A DNA stretch of 36,567 bases from Nitrospira sp. (GCA_005239465.1 SPAW01000021.1:1-36567), one strand, 5' to 3'. Counted from the stretch's first letter, positions 13,846 through 22,336 are shown. Notes: generated by a model from the letters alone, not told the origin. Program-made: numbers and translations.

Positions 13846-14865
13846 ATGGTAAGCACCTCCTGGCGTCATCACACGATCATTGTCGGTTTTTTGATGGTTT
13901 TGCTTGAAACCACCGTTGGATCCTCTGCTCAGTCTGCTCCGGCACCCGGAGTGAGAACCGCGGTCTCTGCCTCTCCCAGTGAACATGTGATCCTCTTTGT
14001 CCTGGAGGGATTTGGCCAAGATTCGCTCAAGGGCGGCACGATGCCGAGCCTGAGCAAGCTGGTCAAGGAGGGGTCGGTGACTTGGTCCGCGACCGGGGTG
14101 AAGCCGGCGCTCCGGCTCCCGACTATGGCGTCTTTGATCACCGGTCTGCCGGTGGAGAAGCACGGCATCAACTGGAACTTCTTTGAATTCAGCCGAGGCT
14201 ATCCTCGTTCCCCCAGTATGTTCGATTATCTCGATCTAAGCGGGGGCCGCGACAGTGCCATTTTCTATATGGATGAGTCGCTGTACCAGCTCGCGCGGCC
14301 TGAGCCCTATACCGATTATCAACTGTGCGGGGCGTTGCGGCCTGAATGTAGTCCCAATAAGATCGTGGCATTCATTCGGCAATATTTTCGAAAAGCGACG
14401 AGCGGCCATGGGTATGGGCATGCGATTCTCTCGCTGCCGCACTTGTTGGTCGTTCATCTCCCAGAGGCCGGTCGGGCCGGAGTGGCTCATGGCTGGAACT
14501 CCAAGGAGTACCGCGATGCGTTGCGGACGGTTGATACGGCGATCAAGTCCGTGCTGGATCTGTTCAAGGAATACACGCTCTCAGACCGCACGACCGTGGT
14601 CGTCACGGCCCTCAGCGGGCAAGGAACCGATCCAGGGGCCGATGCTCCGACGACCGATGCACCGGTTGTCCCCTGGATCGTCTCAGGCGTTGGGATCAAG
14701 CACGGTCAAGTCATCCATCAGCCGGTCTCGATCATCGACACCGGCGCGACGGTGATGCGAATCCTCGGACTAGAGACGCATACCGAATGGGATAGCAAGG
14801 CCGTGGAAGAAATCTTCCAAACGGCTGCGGCCGCCTCAGCCGCTCCGCCCTCCAAGAAACAATAA
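13846..14865 (+). CDS. Exported alkaline-phosphatase-superfamily protein, degenerate active site
   Basis: A 339-residue protein with an N-terminal signal segment (HTIIVGFLMVLLETTVGSSAQS). The mature sequence follows the type I phosphodiesterase/nucleotide pyrophosphatase order: EHVILFVLEGFGQDSL (residue 54 is Glu where the metal-binding Asp is normal), LRLPTMASLITGLPVEKHGINW with T93 as the likely nucleophile, LLVVHLPEAGRAGVAHGW (E207/H215 in place of the D...H pair), and TALSGQGT where TADHGM is expected. So at least three metal ligands are changed. It may bind a phospho-ligand without cutting it, or use other ligands. It is followed by a small exported protein gene with a 6-base gap, likely an operon. 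The product acts in the periplasm. Confidence 0.78.
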   Translation: MVSTSWRHHTIIVGFLMVLLETTVGSSAQSAPAPGVRTAVSASPSEHVILFVLEGFGQDSLKGGTMPSLSKLVKEGSVTWSATGVKPALRLPTMASLITGLPVEKHGINWNFFEFSRGYPRSPSMFDYLDLSGGRDSAIFYMDESLYQLARPEPYTDYQLCGALRPECSPNKIVAFIRQYFRKATSGHGYGHAILSLPHLLVVHLPEAGRAGVAHGWNSKEYRDALRTVDTAIKSVLDLFKEYTLSDRTTVVVTALSGQGTDPGADAPTTDAPVVPWIVSGVGIKHGQVIHQPVSIIDTGATVMRILGLETHTEWDSKAVEEIFQTAAAASAAPPSKKQ

Positions 14866-14871
14866 TGAACC

Positions 14872-15330
14872 ATGCTCCACGATTTTTTGATACGGCGCAG
14901 ACCCTTAGTATGTGGCGGATTGATGGTGGGGCTGGTGACGGTGGCCTCCACCGGGACAGGGCTTGCCGGGGGGCCGCCTCCGGCTCATCTCAAAGAACAC
15001 ACGATCACCATCGATGCCACGAACCTGGTTCCTCCCTCATGGTGGCAGGTACCGGGGGTGACGCCGTCGATCTACAACTCAGATCCCGAGTCGCTCGATG
15101 CTTCGAAAACCACCGAGCGTCGGGAGCTCGCGCTGAAGCCGGGGAAGTACAAGTTCATCAGTTTCACCTTCGATTTTCCCTTCGTGGTCAACCTCGAGGG
15201 GAAATTGGAGTTTGCCAAGTCGTTGGATCAATGTATTGAGGGGCGTGGGACTCACACTCTCGTCGTGCGCTGCACACGCACGTATCCCCACGGGGGCGAA
15301 CGAGACGCCTATTACGAGCAGAAACCCTAG
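14872..15330 (+). CDS. Small exported protein of unknown function
   Basis: A 152-residue protein with a signal peptide (basic start LIRRRP, hydrophobic LVCGGLMVGLVTVASTGTGLA, cut near residue 32). The mature part is beta-rich with two cysteines (DQCIEG, VVRCTRTYPH) that may form a disulfide, and the segments NLVPPSWWQVPGVTPSIY and LKPGKYKFISFTFDFPFVVNLEG. No family is recognised. It starts 6 bases after the phosphatase-like gene and is probably its partner. The TAG stop is also the first three bases of the inverted repeat of the MITE-like element that follows, so the element seems to have inserted at, or created, the end of this gene. Confidence 0.72.
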   Translation: MLHDFLIRRRPLVCGGLMVGLVTVASTGTGLAGGPPPAHLKEHTITIDATNLVPPSWWQVPGVTPSIYNSDPESLDASKTTERRELALKPGKYKFISFTFDFPFVVNLEGKLEFAKSLDQCIEGRGTHTLVVRCTRTYPHGGERDAYYEQKP

Positions 15331-15542
15331 CCCGCATTATTCATGGACGCTTCTACTGCAACGGCGGATTCGCGGCTCCGACAAGCCTGCCTGCGGCTCC
15401 TCGGCACGCAGGCGGGCAGGCTCGCCGCTCGCGACCTCGACATACTGTTTCAAGTATGCCTCGGTCCCTCGCGCCTCCGCGTGCCCGTCTCGCCAGGCGA
15501 CTCCGCCATTTCGTCACGAACCGTCATGAACAATGCGGGCTA
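15328..15542. mobile_element. MITE-like element, 215 bp
   Basis: It is bounded by inverted repeats TAGCCCGCATTATTCATG (15328-15345) and CATGAACAATGCGGGCTA (15525-15542), which match at 17 of 18 positions; weaker similarity continues inward for roughly 25 more bases. It encodes no protein. An internal GC-rich hairpin (GCCTGCCTGCG against CGCAGGCGGGCAGGC) lies around 15390-15420. It exactly fills the space between the stop of the exported-protein gene and the first HEAT gene, three bases before that gene's ATG. Non-autonomous transposon is the best guess; no transposase of matching ends is seen. Confidence 0.7.
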
Positions 15543-15545
15543 ACG

Positions 15546-16910
15546 ATGGCTCATATGCTTGAAGATCTCTTAGAAGCGCTGGAAGACGTCGACGATGCCA
15601 CGCGCGAAGAAGCGGCGAAGACGTTGGCAGACCTGGGCGATCACAAAGCGTTGGATGCGCTGGTCGGCGCTTGCAGTGATGACTTCTGGTCGGTCCGTGC
15701 CTACGCGGGCTGTGGCGTGGCGAAAATCGGCGGTCCAAAGGCCGTCGAAGCCCTCGTCGGTCTGTTCAACGATTCCATCATGGAAGTCCGGAATCAGGCG
15801 GTTGAAGCGGCGGCAAAGATGGGGCCGGCGGTGCTGGACCGCCTGATCGCCGCGTTGATGGATGAACGATGGCGCGTGCGCGAACATGCCGCCAAGGCAG
15901 CAGGCGAGATCAAAGGTGCGAAAGCCGTCGATGCACTGATCGTAGCCTGTCGCGACCGCGATGGCGCGGTCAAGAGCGCGGCGGCTGAAGCCCTCGGCAA
16001 AATCGGTGATCCGAAAGCCGTCCCGGCCTTGATCAAGCTCTTCCGGGACTCCTCCAAGATTGTGCGCGAAACGGCGGGGACTGCACTCGTCTACATCAGT
16101 CAACCGTCGGTTGATCCGCTCATTGAAAGCCTCAAGGACAAGGATTTTGTGGTTCGATGCCATGCGGCCCGCGCGTTGGGAGGCATGACAACCGACTATC
16201 AAATCGGCCGGAGCTGGGTGCGCGATGCGAAGGTGGTCGATGCATTGATTGCCGCCTTGAAAGATCAGGACCGGGCCGTTCGCGAGGATGCGACGATTGC
16301 CTTGGGAATGATCGGCGACTCACGAGCGATCGATGCGCTGATGGAAGCCATGAAGGACGGAGCGGTCAAGCGACATGCCATTGCTTCGCTCGGCATGATC
16401 GGCGACCCTCGTGCTCTACCCGCCGTATTGGATGCCTTGAAGGGAAAAGGAATCAAACAGGAAGGCTCGCCGACTCCGGGTTGCATCGTGAGTGAAGATG
16501 CGTTCATCAAGGAAGCCGCGGCGACGGCGCTCGGTCAGTTCCGCGATCCCCGCGTGATTCCGGATCTGATCATGTTGCTGAAGGACGGTGTGTTGCGGGA
16601 AAAAGCGGCGGCGGCTCTGGCGGTGATCGGCGACACGGCCATCGAGCCCTTGATCGCCTTTCTCTACGATCCCAAAGCCTCCGAGGTTGAAGCTGAAAAA
16701 GAGCGGGTGCTCTCCTATGCGTCGGTCCGGCTTACCGCTAAAGACGCGCTTCGGCTGATCGTACTCGAAACCTTGGAGAAGCTCGGTTGGTCACCCCCTG
16801 CCGAGGAAGTCGAGATCAGCTCCAGCCAAGCGGACAATCTCCGCGTCGATCGGCCTTTGGGGGATACGGGACGGTTTGGGCCATCGGGAGACATGGCCAA
16901 GTCCAGCTAG
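15546..16910 (+). CDS. HEAT-repeat protein (about 11 repeats)
   Basis: About 454 residues made almost entirely of HEAT-like (PBS-lyase type) repeats of about 31 residues, such as AVREDATIALGMIGDSRAID and RVREHAAKAAGEIKGAKAVD. Roughly eleven are countable. Two longer loops interrupt the regular pattern: one with TTDYQIGRSWVRD and one with IKQEGSPTPGCIVSED, which contains a cysteine. Such solenoids bind other proteins; no catalytic domain is attached. The ATG at 15546 lies three bases beyond the MITE-like element and has no proper Shine-Dalgarno sequence; ATG 15555 is an alternative, and the frame runs on into the element. First of five HEAT genes in the window. Partners are unknown. Confidence 0.88.
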   Translation: MAHMLEDLLEALEDVDDATREEAAKTLADLGDHKALDALVGACSDDFWSVRAYAGCGVAKIGGPKAVEALVGLFNDSIMEVRNQAVEAAAKMGPAVLDRLIAALMDERWRVREHAAKAAGEIKGAKAVDALIVACRDRDGAVKSAAAEALGKIGDPKAVPALIKLFRDSSKIVRETAGTALVYISQPSVDPLIESLKDKDFVVRCHAARALGGMTTDYQIGRSWVRDAKVVDALIAALKDQDRAVREDATIALGMIGDSRAIDALMEAMKDGAVKRHAIASLGMIGDPRALPAVLDALKGKGIKQEGSPTPGCIVSEDAFIKEAAATALGQFRDPRVIPDLIMLLKDGVLREKAAAALAVIGDTAIEPLIAFLYDPKASEVEAEKERVLSYASVRLTAKDALRLIVLETLEKLGWSPPAEEVEISSSQADNLRVDRPLGDTGRFGPSGDMAKSS

Positions 16911-17135
16911 CAGGGTGTTGAAAAAGCTCGCCAGCTTCGTTCTCGCATCGTTCAGAAGCTTAGGGGACTGGCTCCGGCATTGCCGGACTTCGGCGAGCTC
17001 AGTCGAGCCGTGCCTGTCCCGCTATGCAAACAGGGACAGTCGCCGGTCGGAAGGGACTTCGGCGAGCTCAGTCGAGCCGCGACAGTCCCTTTCGCTCGCT
17101 GCGGCCTTGCTGGGCGGCCAGTTTGAACATCCTGC
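16910..17135. repeat. Intergenic repeat element with imperfect terminal inverted repeats
   Basis: It begins GCAGGGTGTTGAAAAAGCTC and ends, read on the minus strand, GCAGGATGTTCAAACTGG, an imperfect inverted pair of about 26 bases. Inside, a 25-base direct repeat GACTTCGGCGAGCTCAGTCG(AGCCG) occurs at 16986-17010 and 17055-17079, with CAGGGACAG / GACAGTCCCT partners that can pair. It has no coding capacity. It lies between the convergent HEAT and beta-propeller genes and may also end transcription. Confidence 0.6.
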
Positions 17136-17146
17136 GGGAATGACCG

Positions 17147-18406
17147 TTACTTCCTCACCGCGATCCCGTGCGTATCGGCGGTTTCCGTTCCATCCTTGAT
17201 GTTCGTGATGGCGGCTTGGCCCTTGTAGTGGCCGACTTTTCCGTCTGCATCGACATGAATCACTCCCACGCCTGGGATCGTGCCCTTGGCGTTGTTCGCA
17301 TTCTTGTCATTGCCGGTCAATGGATTCGGCCCGCGCAGGCCGACGAAAACGTATTGACCATCCGGCGCCACATCCATCAAGTCCGGGGCCGGATCCGCGT
17401 TGGCGCTCGTCACCAGATCCACCGAACTGACGCTCAGGTTGCTCAACGTGTCGATGATTTCGATGTTGTTCCCGGCTCGATCCCCACTCCATACATAGCG
17501 CCCAACGGACGCCATCCCGTGAGAGTCGGCAAACTTGTCATCGCGTTGCGACACGAGCTTGGCTGAGATTGATTTGGGCAAATTCGAGATGTCGAGCGCA
17601 TACACGTCATACGACAAAGGGGCCACCGGCCAGCCGCCGCCGGAGTTGATGTACATCGTGCCGCCGGATTGAATGCCGCCACAGCCGGCTGGATGGATCT
17701 GGTTATTGTCCATTGTGGCCACGACCTTGAGCGGCGTTGTGGTCACGTCCACAACCAGGAGTCCTCCTCCGCGGAGGGTGACGAAAGCATACTGGCTGGA
17801 CGATTCGGTAATCGGGCAGATCGGCGAGGTGTCCGGGCGCTCACCGCCTTCCAGTGTAGCTAAGTTGAGGACATCCTTGTCGGGGTCGAAGCTGTACTTG
17901 TGGGCTGCGTAGTCCGTCCAGATGCGAATGAATTTCTTTTCGGCGATATTGGCGGCGATCGCCATCTTCTGATTCGGCGTCGGCCAGGCGGCATGCACGT
18001 TCTTTCCCATCGACAGGCATGCCTCTGGTTTCTTCGTCGCCGCATCCATAAATAAGACCTGTCCGCTCAGAAATGAGATAAGGGCATGGTCCTGACTGGC
18101 GTTGAAGAAGAGCATGTGGGGACGCCGGACCGCTTTCTTCGTGGCCTCTTCACAGAACTTGCCGATCTCGCCTGAAAAGTCGATGGTCTGAGTTGGTTTG
18201 GCCGAAGAGGGATTGGCTGCCAGCTGGGCGCCGTTGTAGATGTATAGGAAGCCTCCACTCTCTTTCCCGGTATCGGACTGGTCGATGAGCCAGACTTCAT
18301 AGGCCTGGGCAGCGGGAACTGCCAAGACGAGCGCGGCCAATAGGGTCACTAGGGCCACAAAGCGTAGCGATCGTCCCAGTGGTAATGACTGTCCAGGGTG
18401 AGTCAT
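17147..18406 (-). CDS. Exported beta-propeller-like protein
   Basis: About 419 residues with a signal peptide (LRFVALVTLLAALVLAVPAAQA, cut before YEVWLIDQSD). The mature part has repeated blade-like units of four strands: GGFLYIYNGAQL, SGQVLFMDAATKKPEACLSM, GGGLLVVDVTTTPLKVVATM, YDVYALDISNLPKS, NNIEIIDTLSNLSVSSV, DGQYVFVGLRGPNPLTG. This is the YVTN/cytochrome-D1-like propeller pattern. Cysteines occur (FCEEATKK, PICPITES, PAGCGG) but no CxxCH heme motif. The ATG at 18406 has GGAGG six bases upstream; the TTG at 18418 that would extend it is unlikely. It acts in the periplasm, perhaps binding a metabolite or protein. It is the only minus-strand gene among the HEAT genes and is separately expressed. 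Confidence 0.75.
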   Translation of the reverse strand: MTHPGQSLPLGRSLRFVALVTLLAALVLAVPAAQAYEVWLIDQSDTGKESGGFLYIYNGAQLAANPSSAKPTQTIDFSGEIGKFCEEATKKAVRRPHMLFFNASQDHALISFLSGQVLFMDAATKKPEACLSMGKNVHAAWPTPNQKMAIAANIAEKKFIRIWTDYAAHKYSFDPDKDVLNLATLEGGERPDTSPICPITESSSQYAFVTLRGGGLLVVDVTTTPLKVVATMDNNQIHPAGCGGIQSGGTMYINSGGGWPVAPLSYDVYALDISNLPKSISAKLVSQRDDKFADSHGMASVGRYVWSGDRAGNNIEIIDTLSNLSVSSVDLVTSANADPAPDLMDVAPDGQYVFVGLRGPNPLTGNDKNANNAKGTIPGVGVIHVDADGKVGHYKGQAAITNIKDGTETADTHGIAVRK

Positions 18407-18561
18407 GATGACCTCCAAGATGTGAACGGGATGGGGATTGCCATTTCATACTGAACTCTTTGGAGCCAAGTTTCCAGAGGGGGATTCACAGGGTTCCCCC
18501 CTTCGTTGACCCTGCGAAAAACCCTGTGTTAGGGTCATCGGCTCAATTCAGGAGGGTTCGA

Positions 18562-19647
18562 GTGGGGGATCCGGTCGCAGAGCAGATTGCCGCCCTCAGA
18601 GATGAGGACTGGGTAATTCGCGAGGAAGCGGCCATCCTGTTGGGTGGTCTGAAAGACCCCCGAGCGGTCTGTCCACTTGTGTCGATCCTCCGGGACCGAG
18701 ATCGGTCAGTGCGGGAGGCGGCAATGGGGGCACTGACATCCATTGGAGAGCCATCCGTGGTTGCCTTGGGAGCTTGCCTTACTGATCCTGAACTATCGGT
18801 GCAAGAATCCGCGTCGGCAGTCTTGGCTTCAATTGCGGACGGGCGTGTGCTCGATCCTCTTGTTCGAACCTTGCGCAGTTCGGATTGGATTGTTCGCATG
18901 CATGCGGCGAAAGCTGTGGGACGCATCAAAGATCCCGGATCGATTCAGTCCTTGATCCCTTTATTACAGGATACAGTGAAAGCGGTTCGGGAAGAGGCAT
19001 CCACGGCGTTGGCGGCGATGGGTGAAGCCGCGATCCCTGCGTTGTTGAACACGTTGACACACCAAGATTGGCTGGTTCGTCTGCATGCCGTGGAGTCGTT
19101 GGGGAAAACGAAATCTCAGAAAGCGGTGGAGCCGCTACTCTCAGCGCTGTTCAATGATGGGGATTCCGCCGTTCGTGAAGATGCGATTCGCGCACTGGGA
19201 GACATCGGGGATCCGCAAGCCGTCGAGTTCTTGTTCAGTGTGATGAAAGAACCGGGGCTTCGCACGTTGGCTGTTGAGGCGCTCGGATGCATCGGGGATC
19301 GCCGGGCAGTGCCAATTTTGATCGAAGTCGTAACAGGGGTGAATCCTCCGAAAGTGACGCGTGCGGCCGCGGGCTGTGGAGATCAGTGGAATGAGGAAGT
19401 CATCACCCAGGTTGCCGCGGTGCGAGCTCTGGGCGCGATCGGCGACGAGTCGTCGCTCCCCACGCTGGTGGCGGCGCTGGAGCCCACATTCACAAGAGCG
19501 GAGGCGGCTGCGGCCCTGGTACGATTTGGGGCAAAAGCGATCCCGTTGCTCCTTCCCTTGTTGACCGGACCGCGGGATGAAAATGTGCGGTATCACGTAA
19601 AGGAGACACTGGCGCTGGTGGGATGGAGGCCGGGAAGGATAAGGTAA
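18562..19647 (+). CDS. HEAT-repeat protein (about 10 repeats)
   Basis: About 361 residues of consecutive HEAT-like repeats, for example WVIREEAAILLGGLKDPRAV, AVREDAIRALGDIGDPQAVE and AVRALGAIGDESSLPTLV. Near residue 260 is a longer loop with a cysteine (VNPPKVTRAAAGCGDQW), in a position similar to the cysteine loop of the first HEAT protein. The GTG at 18562 is taken as start because AGGAGGG (18550-18556) lies five bases before it; the open frame extends to 18460 but nothing upstream looks like HEAT repeat or has a ribosome-binding site. It is a cytosolic solenoid that probably binds a partner protein. It is separated from the next HEAT gene by a 7-bp-unit repeat array. Confidence 0.86.
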   Translation: MGDPVAEQIAALRDEDWVIREEAAILLGGLKDPRAVCPLVSILRDRDRSVREAAMGALTSIGEPSVVALGACLTDPELSVQESASAVLASIADGRVLDPLVRTLRSSDWIVRMHAAKAVGRIKDPGSIQSLIPLLQDTVKAVREEASTALAAMGEAAIPALLNTLTHQDWLVRLHAVESLGKTKSQKAVEPLLSALFNDGDSAVREDAIRALGDIGDPQAVEFLFSVMKEPGLRTLAVEALGCIGDRRAVPILIEVVTGVNPPKVTRAAAGCGDQWNEEVITQVAAVRALGAIGDESSLPTLVAALEPTFTRAEAAAALVRFGAKAIPLLLPLLTGPRDENVRYHVKETLALVGWRPGRIR

Positions 19648-19735
19648 AAGGAAAAAGTAGAAAGGCAAAATGGAAGAATATAGAAATCGCGGGTTCCGTC
19701 TCTTTTCCTTTTACCTTTTACCTTTTGCCTTCTAG
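19636..19735. repeat. Inverted array of 7-bp units (CCTTTTR type) between HEAT genes
   Basis: The left arm is purine-rich (AAGGTAAAAGGAAAAAGTAG, then AAAGGCAAAATGG). The right arm is TCTTTTCCTTTTACC followed by TTTTACC and TTTTGCC, which is its approximate reverse complement. The arms could form a long A/T-rich hairpin. The left arm covers the end of the preceding gene and the right arm ends 6 bases before the next start codon. The same unit is found at 5424-5496 and 26100-26195. Confidence 0.65.
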
Positions 19736-19741
19736 CAAGCC

Positions 19742-20842
19742 ATGCCCAAGGAAACGATTGAGACACTGGTTTCTGAGCTGATCCACGAAGAGGATTGGCG
19801 CCGGATGCGGGCCACCGCAGCCTGTGTGGCTGGTGGTCCGCGGGCGGTGCAGGCGCTGGCCAAGGCTCTTCGTTCCGGGACGACCGACTTGAAAAAAGAA
19901 GCTGCGGCGATGTTGGCCCGTATTAAAGATCCGCAGGCAGGGGTGGCGCTCGTCGGCCTACTCGAAGACGAAGACGAAGCGGTGCGCAAGGCCGGTGCGA
20001 CGGCATTGGAGCAGATGGCCGGGGTACTCGATACAGACACCGCCGCGGCCTTGGTGGCGTTGCTTCCCAAGAGCCAAGAGGGGGAGGCCAGGCAGCTGAT
20101 GACGCATCTCGTCGGGGCCATACCGACCGCCGTGATCCCGCTCTGCGAGATGCTCAAGCACCCAGATCCGGAGGCGCAGGTGACGGCGGCGGCGATGCTC
20201 GATCAACTCTTAGACCCGCGTTCTGTCGATGCCTTTATCGATGCAATGGGGCAGCCGGCGGTTCGTGATATCGCCGTTGGGACGTTGAAGAAACTCGGAG
20301 CGATTCGTGAGCGAATCGACAGTATGTTCGACGCGCTTCGCGCGGTCGAGGGAGGGAGCGAGCGGGAAGAAGCCCGGATGTCGACGGTGATCAATCTCTT
20401 GGGCATCGGGAGGCCGAGCGTCGAGATCTTAATGGAATACCTCGAAGACGATGATTGGCTCGTGCGCGAGGCGGCGGCAGACTTGCTGGGGAAAATTGCA
20501 GATGTGCGGGCGGTGGAGCCGCTGATGAAGCGGCTTGAGCTCGACAAGGATACCGGAGTGAAAGAATTGGCGATCAAGGCCTTGGGATTGATCGGCGACG
20601 CCCGTCCGACCCAGCTGTATCTGGAAGCGATCCCGATCCGGCCCCTTCGTGTCTACGCAATGGAGGCGCTGGCCAAGATCAAGGATGTGGAGGTGCTGCG
20701 CCCGCACAAGGAACTCTTTGATCGGCTGAGAACGGATCGCGATGGATTGGTGGCCTACAATGCGGGCCTGATCGCTGATAAACTCGAGGCCTTAGCCGGA
20801 ACGGAAGTCATCGGGCAGGAAGGGAAGGATGAGGATGAGTAA
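19742..20842 (+). CDS. HEAT-repeat protein (about 8 repeats)
   Basis: A 366-residue protein with HEAT-like repeats throughout: RRMRATAACVAGGPRAVQAL, LKKEAAAMLARIKDPQAGVALV, LVREAAADLLGKIADVRAVEPLM, GVKELAIKALGLIGDARPTQL. The middle (about 100-230) is less regular and the end (VAYNAGLIADKLEALAG) is a plain helix. No enzyme domain is present. The ATG at 19742 directly follows the 7-bp-unit repeat array, so it has no clear ribosome-binding site. It overlaps the next HEAT gene by 8 bases, so the two are translationally coupled. Confidence 0.86.
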   Translation: MPKETIETLVSELIHEEDWRRMRATAACVAGGPRAVQALAKALRSGTTDLKKEAAAMLARIKDPQAGVALVGLLEDEDEAVRKAGATALEQMAGVLDTDTAAALVALLPKSQEGEARQLMTHLVGAIPTAVIPLCEMLKHPDPEAQVTAAAMLDQLLDPRSVDAFIDAMGQPAVRDIAVGTLKKLGAIRERIDSMFDALRAVEGGSEREEARMSTVINLLGIGRPSVEILMEYLEDDDWLVREAAADLLGKIADVRAVEPLMKRLELDKDTGVKELAIKALGLIGDARPTQLYLEAIPIRPLRVYAMEALAKIKDVEVLRPHKELFDRLRTDRDGLVAYNAGLIADKLEALAGTEVIGQEGKDEDE

Positions 20843-21599
20843 CGAGACGGAATCCGATCGGATTGATCAACTGATCTCAGCGTTGCGTGATGAGAATGAA
20901 GCCTTGCGCGACCATGCGATCGCGAGTCTCGGCCAGACGGGCGCGGATGCGATCCCCCGCTTGATCGGTTTGATGGCCGATGAAGATGTGGTGATTCGGG
21001 AAGCTGCGACCAGCGCGGTGGTTCGGATTGGGCCATCGGTCGTCGAGCCGATGCTCGAGGCGTTGCAGGATGATGAGTGGGCGATTCGGGAACAGGCGGC
21101 GTCGGCGCTTGGTAAGCTCAAGGATCCACGCGCGGTCGATCCGTTGGTTAAGGCGCTCAAGGACAAGGATGGGGCCGTGCGAACGGCTGCCGTTTGGGCG
21201 TTGGAGCGGATCGGCGATCCGGGCGCGGTTCCCGGATTGATCGAGACGCTCGCGGACAGCACCCTGCGGGAGGATGTCGCGCGCGTGCTCAAAAAGATCG
21301 GCGATACCCGGGCGGTCGAGGCGCTGATTGACGGACTCTTGGGCAACAACTGGATAGTACGCCGTCATGCGGCTGAGGCGTTGGGGAAAATCGGCGATCA
21401 ACGCGGGATCAGCCCGCTGATCGAGTCACTCAAAGATGAAGACTGGCTCGTCCGGCGCAACGCAGCCGAATCGCTCGCTCGGCTCGGAGCAAAAGAGGCG
21501 ATTGAGTCGTTACTGCCGTTGCTGGAAGATGAGAATACGATGGTGCAGGAAACGGTCGAAGGCGTGTTGGCCAGTCTCGGCTGGAAATCGAAACCATAA
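20835..21599 (+). CDS. HEAT-repeat protein (about 7 repeats)
   Basis: About 254 residues of very regular HEAT repeats (LRDHAIASLGQTGADAIPRL, AIREQAASALGKLKDPRAVD, IVRRHAAEALGKIGDQRGIS, LVRRNAAESLARLGAKEAIE). The repeats are spaced 31 residues apart and hardly interrupted, so the solenoid should be smooth. The ATG at 20835 (MSNETES) is preferred over 20829 because AGGATGAGG lies just before it; it overlaps the stop of the previous gene, giving translational coupling. Its close similarity to its neighbours suggests the cluster grew by duplication. No catalytic residues are apparent. Confidence 0.87.
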   Translation: MSNETESDRIDQLISALRDENEALRDHAIASLGQTGADAIPRLIGLMADEDVVIREAATSAVVRIGPSVVEPMLEALQDDEWAIREQAASALGKLKDPRAVDPLVKALKDKDGAVRTAAVWALERIGDPGAVPGLIETLADSTLREDVARVLKKIGDTRAVEALIDGLLGNNWIVRRHAAEALGKIGDQRGISPLIESLKDEDWLVRRNAAESLARLGAKEAIESLLPLLEDENTMVQETVEGVLASLGWKSKP

Positions 21600-21628
21600 C
21601 GATTGACCTCACATAAAGGATACTTGGC

Positions 21629-22336
21629 ATGGCAGATGAAGCTCCAGCGAAGTTGATTCAGATCGGTCCAAAAGGCGGAGAAAAGAAGGATGGCTTCAAT
21701 CTGGTGACCGAACGGGTAGTTGCGGTGAACCCGGAGGCCAAGCAGCTCGAAGTCGAACTCCTGGCCTACGATGGCAAGACAGTTGTGCTGGAAGTTGCCG
21801 AAGAAGCGCTTGAGGATCTCAAGAAGCTCAAGGTCGGAGACGGCGCGACAATCCGCGTTGTGGAAGAAGGCGGGAAGCGCGTCGCCAAGAGCTTCAGGAT
21901 TCGCGCCAAAGACCCCAACGCAGCCAAGGCCGACACCATGTTGCTCGACCTCAAGGATCCGCATTGGTTGAATCGCAAGTATGCGGCGGAAGTACTGGGC
22001 GAACTCAAAGATCAGCGGGCTGTCGAGCCGCTTGTCGGGGCGCTGAGCGACGAAGTCGGCGATGTGCGGCAGCGCGCCTATGATTCCTTGATCAAGCTCG
22101 GCGGCAGCTCCGTGCCTTCGCTCATTCCCCTGCTGGTGTCGGAAGAAGATGAGATCCGTCAATCCGCGACGGAGATTATCCGGAAGATCGGCAAGCCGGC
22201 CGTCGAACCGCTGGCGACGGCCTTGGCCGACGCCGATGATCGGTTGAAGACCCGGATTATGAAAGTTTTGGACCGGATGGGGTACAAGCCAAAGGTGAAA
22301 GAGGAGACATCGGTCGAGTTGCCTAGGCTAACTTAG
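21629..22336 (+). CDS. HEAT-repeat protein with an N-terminal beta domain
   Basis: A 235-residue protein. Residues 1-95 are unlike the neighbours and look like a small beta barrel: GFNLVTERVVAVNPEAKQLEV, LLAYDGKTVVLEVAEEALEDL, VGDGATIRVVEEGGKRVAKS. This pattern recalls small ligand- or nucleic-acid-binding barrels but is not assigned. Residues about 105-225 are three to four HEAT repeats (LNRKYAAEVLGELKDQRAVEPLV, DVRQRAYDSLIKLGGSSVPSLI, EIRQSATEIIRKIGKPAVEPLA). It is the last gene of the plus-strand run, 29 bases after the previous one, with AAAGGA upstream of the ATG. It ends 20 bases from the convergent ugd; a small perfect hairpin (22341-22354) lies between them. Confidence 0.84.
   Translation: MADEAPAKLIQIGPKGGEKKDGFNLVTERVVAVNPEAKQLEVELLAYDGKTVVLEVAEEALEDLKKLKVGDGATIRVVEEGGKRVAKSFRIRAKDPNAAKADTMLLDLKDPHWLNRKYAAEVLGELKDQRAVEPLVGALSDEVGDVRQRAYDSLIKLGGSSVPSLIPLLVSEEDEIRQSATEIIRKIGKPAVEPLATALADADDRLKTRIMKVLDRMGYKPKVKEETSVELPRLT

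Noticed and set aside
18460-18561. An upstream extension of the second HEAT gene
   Set aside because: It has no HEAT pattern and no ribosome-binding site, while GTG 18562 has AGGAGGG at the right distance.
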